NCBI GenBank assembly: GCA_040902195.1
Contig: JBBDXS010000002.1
Coordinates: 124,001-188,000, forward strand
Source: JBBDXS01 sp040902195
Lineage (GTDB): Bacteria > Chloroflexota > Dehalococcoidia > DSTF01 > RBG-16-68-14
DNA length: 64,000 nucleotides
Reading direction: 5' to 3'
This document shows positions 57,768 through 64,000 of this stretch, piece after piece. A program made the position numbers and the translations under genes. Within the stretch, counting starts at the first letter, position 1; each line of letters starts with the position of its first letter. Below the pieces are notes generated by a model. That model did no database searches. It was not told where the DNA came from and saw nothing but the letters and a program-made list of their open reading frames with translations.

Positions 57768-59990
57768 ATGCGCCGTTTCTTCTCGAGCTTGCGCGTCCGC
57801 CTGGTCTTACTCGTCGCGATCGCGATGCTGCCGGCGTTCGGGCTCGCGTTTTGGACCAGCTTCGATCAGCGGCGCGATGCAAGGGAGAACGTCAAGGCCG
57901 ACGTCACGCAGCTGACCCAGTCGGTTTCTGCGCAAGAAGAGCAGGTAGTGCAAGCGGCGCGCGATTTGCTCAGCCGCCTGAGCGTGGCGCCGCAGGTGAC
58001 CGGCAGCGACCTCGCCGCGTGCCGTGAGTACCTCAGGGGCGTGTTCGCAATCGAACCGCGCTTCTCCGGATTCGGTGTCGCCGATACCAACGGCGAGATG
58101 TACTGCACGAGCGTCGAACCTGTCACGCAGTTGAACGTCGCCGACCGCGCCTATTTCCAGCGCGTCATGGCCACCGGCGAGTTTTCGCTCGGCGACTACA
58201 TCATCGCCCGTGATGGGGAAGGCACGCCCGTATTGGGCCTCGGCTACCCGATCTTCAACGAACAGCGCCAGCTGGCAGGGGTGGTTGCATCAGGCGTCAC
58301 GCTGGACTGGCTGAATGTACTTTCGTCGAGCATCAATCTGCCCGAGAACGCCGCGCTGGTGGTCATCGACCGCAATGGCGTCGTTTTGGCGCGACAGCCC
58401 AACCCAGAGAACTGGGTCGGGAAGACGGTGCAGGATACTGAGATTGGGCGCACCGTCCTCTCTGTAGGCCAGGGCACCGCTGAGATGACAGGGTTGGACG
58501 GCAACAAACGCTTGTTCGCGTTCGCGCCGCTGCTAGACGCCAGCCCCAACGACGCGTACGTCTTCGTGGGGCTTTCGACCGACAACGCCTATGCTGGCAT
58601 CAACGAAACACTGCAACGTAACCTGATCCTGCTCGGCGGCGTTACGGCGCTTGCCTTGCTGGTCGCCTGGTTCATTGGCGGCGGGCTCGTCGTGCGTAAG
58701 GTACAGGTCGTGCTGGACGCGGCGCGCCGCGTCATGGGCGGCGACCTGCAGGCGCGCACGGGGCTCCACGGAGCAGGCGAGCTCGATCGGCTGGGCCGCG
58801 GCTTCGACGAGATGGCGGCCTCACTGGAGGAACGACAAAACGAGCAGGCGAGTGCGGAGGAGCACCTCCGCCAGAGCGAGCAACGCTTTCGCACGTTCGT
58901 CGAGGCGGCTCCCGACGGCATCGTCATGGTCGATAGCACCGGCACGATCATCCTCGCGAACGAGGCCGCGGAGGCCATCTTCGGCTTCGGTCCAGGCGAA
59001 CTGGTCAGCGCGTCGATCGACAGGCTGCTGCCGGCGCCTCTCCAGCCCGGCCACGAACGGCTCCGCAAGAGCTTCCTTGCCGAGGGCCACGCCCGGTCGA
59101 TGGCGGCGGGCAAGGACTTGCGGGGCCGCCGCAAAGACGGAACTGAGGTGCCGGTCGCGATCAGTCTCACCCCCCTCGACACGCCGCAGGGGAAGCTGGT
59201 AGCCGCGACGGTCACCGATATCACCGAGCGCAAGAAGGCCCAGGACGAGCTGTTTGCGCGCAGCGAGCAGCTCGCGCGCTCCAACGCGGAGCTGGAGCAG
59301 TTCGCGTACGTCGCGTCGCACGACCTCCAGGAGCCGCTGCGCATGGTCGCGAGCTACACACAATTGCTGGCGCGGCGCTACGAGGGGCGCCTGGACAACG
59401 ACGCGGACGAGTTCATCAACTTCGCCGTCGACGGTGCGAACAGGATGCAAGCGCTGATCAACGATCTGCTGACGCTCTCGCGCGTCGGCACGCGTGGCGC
59501 CGAGCTGGAAGCCGCGCACGTCGAGGACGTGCTCGAGACGGCGCTGCGCAACCTAGAAGTCGCGCTCGAGCAGAGCGCAGCGATTGTTACGCACGATGCG
59601 CTGCCGGAGGTTCTGGCGGACACCGGGCAGCTCGTTCAGCTCTTCCAGAACCTGATCGGCAACGCGATGAAGTTCCACGGCGAAGAGCCGCCCCGTGTCC
59701 ATATTTCCGCGCGGCAGGACGGCGACGAGTGGGTCATCTCGGTGCGCGACAACGGCATCGGTATCGAATCGCAGTACGCCGAACGCATCTTTGTGATGTT
59801 CCAGCGCCTGCACGGCCGGGGGGAGTTCCCCGGTACGGGGATCGGACTGGCCATCTGCAAGAAGATCGTCGAACGGCACGGCGGGCGGATCTGGCTCGAA
59901 TCGGAGAACGGCCGCGGCGCGACGTTTTCGTTCACCCTGCGAGCCGCGCCGGCCGGGGCGCTCGTCACGACAGCGAAGGAGGCAGCATGA
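57768..59990 (+). CDS. Cache-HAMP-PAS sensor histidine kinase
   Basis: A 740-residue membrane kinase. Helix 1 (about 9-28) and helix 2 (about 285-308, LILLGGVTALALLVAWFIGG) enclose a double-Cache sensor (about 35-280, FSGFGVADTNGEMYCTSVEP). HAMP (about 305-360) and a coiled linker lead to PAS (about 370-490, APDGIVMVDSTGTIILANEA). The HisKA domain has YVASHDLQEPLRMVASY with phospho-His near 517, and the ATPase domain has NAMKFHGE, DNGIGIE and GTGIGLAICKKIVERHGG. This phytochrome-type HisKA usually pairs with Rcp1-like single receivers, which follow at once. Confidence 0.95.
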   Translation: MRRFFSSLRVRLVLLVAIAMLPAFGLAFWTSFDQRRDARENVKADVTQLTQSVSAQEEQVVQAARDLLSRLSVAPQVTGSDLAACREYLRGVFAIEPRFSGFGVADTNGEMYCTSVEPVTQLNVADRAYFQRVMATGEFSLGDYIIARDGEGTPVLGLGYPIFNEQRQLAGVVASGVTLDWLNVLSSSINLPENAALVVIDRNGVVLARQPNPENWVGKTVQDTEIGRTVLSVGQGTAEMTGLDGNKRLFAFAPLLDASPNDAYVFVGLSTDNAYAGINETLQRNLILLGGVTALALLVAWFIGGGLVVRKVQVVLDAARRVMGGDLQARTGLHGAGELDRLGRGFDEMAASLEERQNEQASAEEHLRQSEQRFRTFVEAAPDGIVMVDSTGTIILANEAAEAIFGFGPGELVSASIDRLLPAPLQPGHERLRKSFLAEGHARSMAAGKDLRGRRKDGTEVPVAISLTPLDTPQGKLVAATVTDITERKKAQDELFARSEQLARSNAELEQFAYVASHDLQEPLRMVASYTQLLARRYEGRLDNDADEFINFAVDGANRMQALINDLLTLSRVGTRGAELEAAHVEDVLETALRNLEVALEQSAAIVTHDALPEVLADTGQLVQLFQNLIGNAMKFHGEEPPRVHISARQDGDEWVISVRDNGIGIESQYAERIFVMFQRLHGRGEFPGTGIGLAICKKIVERHGGRIWLESENGRGATFSFTLRAAPAGALVTTAKEAA

Positions 59991-60445
59991 GTAACGATTT
60001 CGCACGACCGATCGAGATCCTTCTTGTGGAGGACAACCCCGGCGACGCCCGTCTCACGATGGAGGCGCTCGCCGAAGGTAAGGTACGCAACAACATCAGC
60101 GTTGCGTCGGACGGTGTAGCCGCGCTCTCGTTTCTGCGGGGCGAGGCCAAGGCATCCGGAACGCCGCGACCCGACCTGATCCTGCTCGACCTGAACCTCC
60201 CGCGTAAGGACGGCCGCGAGGTCCTGGCGGAGATCAAGGACGATCCGCAGCTCCGCCAGATCCCCGTGGTGATCCTGACGACATCGCGCGCGGAGGAGGA
60301 CATCGCGAAGAGCTACCAACTGCACGCGAATTGCTACGTGACGAAGCCTGTCGACCTGACGCAGTTCATCGGCGTCGTGCGTTCCGTCGAAGGGTTCTGG
60401 CTCAGCGTCGTAAAGCTACCGCCCGCTCAGCAGCGCGTCGCGTAG
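59987..60445 (+). CDS. Rcp1-like single-domain response regulator
   Basis: A 152-residue receiver protein. IEILLVEDNPGDARLTMEAL gives the acidic pocket; DLILLDLNLPRKDGREVLAE holds the phospho-Asp; VVILTTSRAEEDI and NCYVTKPVDLTQFIGVV give the Thr and Lys. No output domain; the short helix after the receiver (VEGFWLSVVKLP) is typical of Rcp1-type regulators. Its ATG overlaps the kinase stop (ATGA), so it is the direct partner. Confidence 0.94.
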   Translation: MSNDFARPIEILLVEDNPGDARLTMEALAEGKVRNNISVASDGVAALSFLRGEAKASGTPRPDLILLDLNLPRKDGREVLAEIKDDPQLRQIPVVILTTSRAEEDIAKSYQLHANCYVTKPVDLTQFIGVVRSVEGFWLSVVKLPPAQQRVA

Positions 60446-60457
60446 CGCGGAGATCGC

Positions 60458-61603
60458 ATGACTAACGTTCTGATCATCGAAGACAACCCCGCGGACGCCC
60501 GCCTCATCCGCGAGATGCTGAGCGGTGGGGCGATGCCCGGCGTCCAGCTCGATCAGGCGACCAGCCTGACTGCCGGCCTCGCGATCCTGGCGGAGCAAGC
60601 GCCCGATGCCGTGCTGCTCGATCTGGGTCTGCCGGACAGCCAGGGCATGGACACGTTCATCGCTGCGCACTCGAACGCGCCCAACGTGCCTATCGTGGTG
60701 CTTACCGGCTTCAGCGATGAGGCTGTCGGCGCGCGCACGGTGGAGGCAGGGGCGCAGGATTATCTCGTCAAAGGCCAGGTGGACGCGCACGGCCTGGTAC
60801 GCGCGATCGAGTACGCGGTGCGACGGCACGCCCAGCGCGAGGAGCTGGAGCTGATCGCGTCGGAGCTGGAACGGCGCAACGCGGAGCTGAGCACCTTCAC
60901 GTACAGCGTCTCGCACGACCTGAAGGAGCCGCTGCGCACGATCGAAGCGTTCAGCCAGTTTGTGATGGAGGACTACGCCGCCGCGCTCGATGCGCAGGGA
61001 CGCGACTACCTGACGCGCATGGGCGCCGCCGCCGCGCGACTCAAGCAGATGATCGAGGACCTGCTCCTGCTAAGCAGAGCCGGCCAGCGGCCGGAAACGG
61101 TCGAGCGAGTTGACCTCACGGAAGTGCTCGACGACATCGTTACCGCGCTGAACGGATCGATCTCGTCATCGGGCGCGCGCATCGACATCGCTCCGGGGCT
61201 GCCGCCTGTGCTGGGCGACCGCCCGCGCGTCGAGCAGATTTTCGGCAACTTGCTCAGCAACGCACTGAAGTTCGTGATCGAAGAGCCGCCGCACGTCGAG
61301 GTCGGCATCACGGCGAGCGACGACGGCCGCGGCTCGTTTTTCGTGCGGGACAACGGTATCGGCATCGATCCGCGCTACAGCGAGCGGATCTTCCAGGTCT
61401 TTCAACGCCTCCACCGCCGAGAGGAGTACGAGGGAACTGGTGCGGGCCTCGCCATCGTGAAGCGCGCCGCGGAAGCCCTAGGCGGGCGTGTGTGGCTGAA
61501 CTCGACGCCGGGAAAGGGCTCAACGTTCTTCGTCTCGCTGCCTCTGTTTGATGCGTCAACGGACCAGGGTGAGACGCAGGAGCGGGTGAAGGAAGCAGCG
61601 TAA
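60458..61603 (+). CDS. receiver-histidine kinase hybrid without sensor
   Basis: A 381-residue soluble protein: receiver (about 3-125, VLIIEDNPADARLIREML and AVLLDLGLPDSQGMDTF, LVKGQVDAHGL), then a coiled linker (EELELIASELERRNAELSTF) and HisKA with SVSHDLKEPLRTIEAFSQ (phospho-His near 152) and an ATPase domain (NALKFVIEE, RDNGIGIDPRY, GTGAGLAIVKRAAEALGG). The receiver precedes the kinase, so phosphorylation may switch the kinase rather than serve as output. Starts 13 bases after the preceding stop. Confidence 0.94.
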   Translation: MTNVLIIEDNPADARLIREMLSGGAMPGVQLDQATSLTAGLAILAEQAPDAVLLDLGLPDSQGMDTFIAAHSNAPNVPIVVLTGFSDEAVGARTVEAGAQDYLVKGQVDAHGLVRAIEYAVRRHAQREELELIASELERRNAELSTFTYSVSHDLKEPLRTIEAFSQFVMEDYAAALDAQGRDYLTRMGAAAARLKQMIEDLLLLSRAGQRPETVERVDLTEVLDDIVTALNGSISSSGARIDIAPGLPPVLGDRPRVEQIFGNLLSNALKFVIEEPPHVEVGITASDDGRGSFFVRDNGIGIDPRYSERIFQVFQRLHRREEYEGTGAGLAIVKRAAEALGGRVWLNSTPGKGSTFFVSLPLFDASTDQGETQERVKEAA

Positions 61604-62031
61604 TGGTGCGTTACCGATCGATTCGTGTGTTGTTTGTTGAAGACAATCCTGACGACATCGAGATCGCCAGGCGCGCGTTCAAAAGGACTGGCGCGGCTAG
61701 CGACATCGCTATCGCGCGCGACGGGCAGGAGGTACTCGACCGGCTGTTCGGTGAGGAGACCTCGACGTTTCGACCAGACCTGATGCTGCTCGACCTCAAT
61801 CTGCCGCGCGTGAACGGCTTCGAGGTGCTGGAGCGCGTCCGCGCGAGCGAGCTCTACGCCAGCATGCCCGTCGTTGTGCTCACCGCGTCCGGGCGACAGG
61901 AGGACGTCCAGCAAACGTATCGTCTTGGCGCGAACAGCTACATCCAGAAGCCCGCCGTCTTTGAGCAGTTCGCGCACCTCCTTGAAGTGCTTGGCGAATA
62001 CTGGCTCGAAGTCGCAACGCTGCCAACCTAA
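61603..62031 (+). CDS. single-domain response regulator
   Basis: A 142-residue receiver protein with RVLFVEDNPDDIEIARRAF, DLMLLDLNLPRVNGFEVLER, VVVLTASGRQEDVQQ and NSYIQKPAVFEQFAHLL. It resembles the Rcp1-like protein at 59987 (same C-terminal YWLEVATLP-type helix). Its ATG shares one base with the upstream stop (TAATG). No effector domain. Confidence 0.94.
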   Translation: MVRYRSIRVLFVEDNPDDIEIARRAFKRTGAASDIAIARDGQEVLDRLFGEETSTFRPDLMLLDLNLPRVNGFEVLERVRASELYASMPVVVLTASGRQEDVQQTYRLGANSYIQKPAVFEQFAHLLEVLGEYWLEVATLPT

Positions 62032-62043
62032 AGGAGCCTTGCC

Positions 62044-63054
62044 GTGCAAACCGACTCGTTGCGCGTCCTGATCGTAGATGACAGCCCGGAAGACACCCGT
62101 ATCATCCGGCGTCTGCTCACGCGCTCACGCCACGAAGGCGTACGGGTCTTCGCCGCGGACACGACGGGCCGCTGTATGGAGCGCCTGCAATCGGATGGCG
62201 CCGATCTCGTGCTGCTGGACTACAACCTGCCGGGCGAGGATGGGCTAACGTTTCTGCGGAGGCTGACAGGCGTCGTCAAGCTGCCGCCGGTCATTCTGCT
62301 GACGGGGCAGGGAAGCGAGCGGCTCGCGGTGGAGGCGGTGCGTTCGGGCGCGTCCGACTATGTCCCGAAGGACGAACTCACATCGGAGCTGCTGGACGAG
62401 GCCGTCGACCGGGCGCTGGAACAGTTCAAGCACGACGAAGAGCTCAACGAGATGGACGACCAGATCCTGGTAGCCCTCGCCGCAGCGGCGGAAGGGAAGG
62501 ACCCGATGACAGCCGGGCACCTGCAGCGCATAGGGCGCTGCGCCGTCCTGCTGGGCGCGGAGCTGGGCCTGGAGCGGCCGCAACTCGACGTCCTGCGCTA
62601 CGGCGCGTTGCTCCACGACATCGGCAAGCTCGCTGTGCGCGCCGACATCCTCGCGAAGCAGGGGCCGCTCACGATTGACGAGTACGAGGAGGTGCAGCAG
62701 CACGTGCTCGTTGGCGAGCGGATCTGTTCGTGTCTCTGGTGCGCCGAACAGGTGGCGCCGATCATTCGCTACCACCACGAGCGCTGGGACGGCGGAGGTT
62801 ACATGGAGGGCCTGGCCGGCGAGCAGATCCCGTTGCTCGCGCGCATCGTCAGTATTGTCGACGCGTTCGATGCCATGTCCGTGGACCGCCCCTATCACAG
62901 GGGCTTCCCGCCCGGGCGCGTGCTCCAGGAGCTGCGAAAGGGCGCCGGCACGCAATGGGACCCCGCCATAACGGAAGTCTTCGTGTCGCTCATCGAGCAG
63001 CACGGCCTCGATCCCAGCCTGACTCTGCCTCAACGAACCACCCGAGCCGCGTGA
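62044..63054 (+). CDS. receiver-HD-GYP response regulator
   Basis: A 336-residue protein starting at GTG 62044 after AAAGGAG. The receiver (about 5-125) has RVLIVDDSPEDTRIIRRLLT, LVLLDYNLPGEDGLTFLRRL and DYVPKDELTSELLDEAV. The HD-GYP domain (about 145-330) has LRYGALLHDIGKLAVRADIL and YHHERWDGGGYMEGLAGEQI, with the family GYP as GYM, then IVDAFDAMSVDRPYHRG. HD-GYP proteins hydrolyse cyclic di-GMP; metal ligands appear intact, so activity is likely despite the substitution. Confidence 0.93.
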   Translation: MQTDSLRVLIVDDSPEDTRIIRRLLTRSRHEGVRVFAADTTGRCMERLQSDGADLVLLDYNLPGEDGLTFLRRLTGVVKLPPVILLTGQGSERLAVEAVRSGASDYVPKDELTSELLDEAVDRALEQFKHDEELNEMDDQILVALAAAAEGKDPMTAGHLQRIGRCAVLLGAELGLERPQLDVLRYGALLHDIGKLAVRADILAKQGPLTIDEYEEVQQHVLVGERICSCLWCAEQVAPIIRYHHERWDGGGYMEGLAGEQIPLLARIVSIVDAFDAMSVDRPYHRGFPPGRVLQELRKGAGTQWDPAITEVFVSLIEQHGLDPSLTLPQRTTRAA

Positions 63055-63065
63055 GGAAAGCAGCC

Positions 63066-63533
63066 ATGGACCAAAACCAAACGCTCCCCGTTCTTCTGGT
63101 CGAAGACAACGAGATCGACATCGCGATCACGCAGCGAATGATCGCGCGAAGCGCACCGGACATCGCGCTAAGCGTCGCGCGCGGGGGCGCGCAGGCGCTC
63201 GAGGTGTTGTTCGACCGTACACAGCCCGCTCCACGCCTCGTGCTCCTCGATCTCGGACTGCCCGACGTCGGTGGGCAGGAGGTGCTGAGGCGCATCAAGG
63301 ACCATCTCGAGCTGTCCATTGTGCCGGTGGCGGTGCTCACCGGCGCGCCGGGCGAGCGTGTGATGATGGACTGCCTTCGCCTTGGCGGCAACATGTTCTT
63401 CGTGAAGCCGATCGCGGCGTCCGACGTGAGAAATCTCGTCACGGCGGTGCGCCGTTATTGGGAGGTGATGGAGGCATTGCAGAGAACAGCGCGCAAGGAA
63501 GTTGAGACAACGCATGTGGATGAAGAAGCATAA
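63066..63533 (+). CDS. single-domain response regulator
   Basis: A 155-residue receiver: PVLLVEDNEIDIAITQRMIA, RLVLLDLGLPDVGGQEVLRR, VAVLTGAPGERVMMD and NMFFVKPIAASDVRNLV. No output domain; a charged C-terminal helix ends it. GAGGAAAG precedes ATG. It overlaps the next gene by 20 bases. Confidence 0.92.
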   Translation: MDQNQTLPVLLVEDNEIDIAITQRMIARSAPDIALSVARGGAQALEVLFDRTQPAPRLVLLDLGLPDVGGQEVLRRIKDHLELSIVPVAVLTGAPGERVMMDCLRLGGNMFFVKPIAASDVRNLVTAVRRYWEVMEALQRTARKEVETTHVDEEA

Positions 63534-64000
63534 CCCGGCAGGCCGTTCGAGCGACGGACACGCTCCGGCGAGCACCACAGGCTCCTTCGATCCGAAGGAG
63601 AGCGCCGTGCTCATCGTGGAGGACAACCCCGACGATGCAGTTCTGGAAGCGCGCGCGCTGGAACGCTTTGGCATCAAGCACATCTATCACGCCGAGACCG
63701 CGGAGGACGCGCTGACATTCGCGGAGCAGCAGCACTGCGACGCCGCGCTCATCGATTACCAGCTCCCGGGCATGGACGGCCTGCGCTTTGTCGAGCGGCT
63801 TCGCGAGCTGTCGCCGGACACGCGCATTATCTTCGTCACGGGCATCCGGGACGAACACGTCGCCGTGCAAGCGATGAAGCTTGGCGCGGCCGACTACATC
63901 CCGAAGGACGAGCTGCTCACCTCGGGCATCGTGCGTTCGCTCCAGGCCGCGCTGCGACAGGTCGACGCCCGGCGCGAGGAGCAGCAAACGCAGGCTTTGG
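63514..64000 (+). CDS. response-regulator protein, 3' end beyond the window
   Basis: An open frame starting at ATG 63514 (or ATG 63520) that runs off the window. After about 30 low-complexity residues a receiver begins (SAVLIVEDNPDDAVLEARAL, AALIDYQLPGMDGLRFVERL, IIFVTGIRDEHVAVQ, ADYIPKDELLTSGIVRSLQA). The last visible residues QVDARREEQQTQAL look like a coiled linker, so a kinase or other output domain probably follows. It is the seventh gene of the signalling operon. Confidence 0.85.
   Translation, partial: MWMKKHNPAGRSSDGHAPASTTGSFDPKESAVLIVEDNPDDAVLEARALERFGIKHIYHAETAEDALTFAEQQHCDAALIDYQLPGMDGLRFVERLRELSPDTRIIFVTGIRDEHVAVQAMKLGAADYIPKDELLTSGIVRSLQAALRQVDARREEQQTQAL

Overview
The window is high-GC bacterial DNA with tightly packed genes on both strands and no rRNA or CRISPR. 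It reads as a chromosome segment of an environmental Chloroflexota-type bacterium (Dehalococcoidia or a relative). This placement is inference. It rests on F420/deazaflavin-type oxidoreductases, a long AidB-like acyl-CoA dehydrogenase, EthD and SnoaL-like small proteins, cohesin and dockerin-like secreted proteins with Pro/Thr linkers, and the order tRNA-Thr, tRNA-Tyr, tRNA-Thr, tuf, rpmG, secE, nusG, rplK, rplA, rplJ, rplL. An actinobacterial relative cannot be excluded without a search.

Region by region. 1-9.9 kb: catabolic and housekeeping genes (GMC oxidoreductase end, D-threonine aldolase-like enzyme, two metallo-beta-lactamase-fold hydrolases, Ddn-like protein, acyl-CoA dehydrogenase, acpS, nnr, EthD protein). 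9.1-15.1 kb, minus strand: secreted protein, CDF metal transporter, LPG-synthase-TM-type membrane protein, DUF362 protein and a split transketolase. 15.4-19.3 kb: csrA, a methyltransferase and a larB-orf-larC operon for the nickel-pincer cofactor; larB appears to start at ATA. 19.3-22.6 kb: an Rrf2/NsrR-like regulator divergent from a small Cys protein, copper nitrite reductase nirK and a multicopper oxidase-cupredoxin fusion. 22.7-25.5 kb: monooxygenase-like, HAD, RadC and envelope genes.

25.6-31.3 kb is the minus-strand translation operon with three tRNAs and its promoter. A retropepsin-like aspartic protease gene is wedged between rplK and rplA, and a hairpin leader precedes rplJ. 31.3-36.5 kb carries a SIMPL lipoprotein, lepB, a THEP1 NTPase, cyclophilin, a NorQ/CbbQ AAA ATPase and coaE. 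36.6-45.8 kb holds a cohesin-like LPPTG protein, methyltransferase, phosphodiesterase, a double AhbA/AhbB-like protein, a degenerate GGDEF protein, thioesterase, a membrane alpha/beta hydrolase and a metallophosphoesterase whose last codons are copied twice more in a 158-bp tandem repeat. 46.2-48.5 kb is a lower-GC pair (dockerin plus C39-like peptidase; lipoprotein). 48.5-57.7 kb has a NorD-like VWA protein, a LuxR-HTH transmembrane protein, thiI, a degenerate Nudix protein, an F420-dependent oxidoreductase and a PEP mutase/isocitrate lyase-family enzyme.

57.7-64 kb is one dense signalling operon: a Cache-HAMP-PAS histidine kinase, a receiver-histidine kinase hybrid, a receiver-HD-GYP protein and four receiver-only or receiver-starting proteins. 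Intergenic spaces carry several families of short palindromic repeats, two of which run into coding 3' ends and form protein C-termini.
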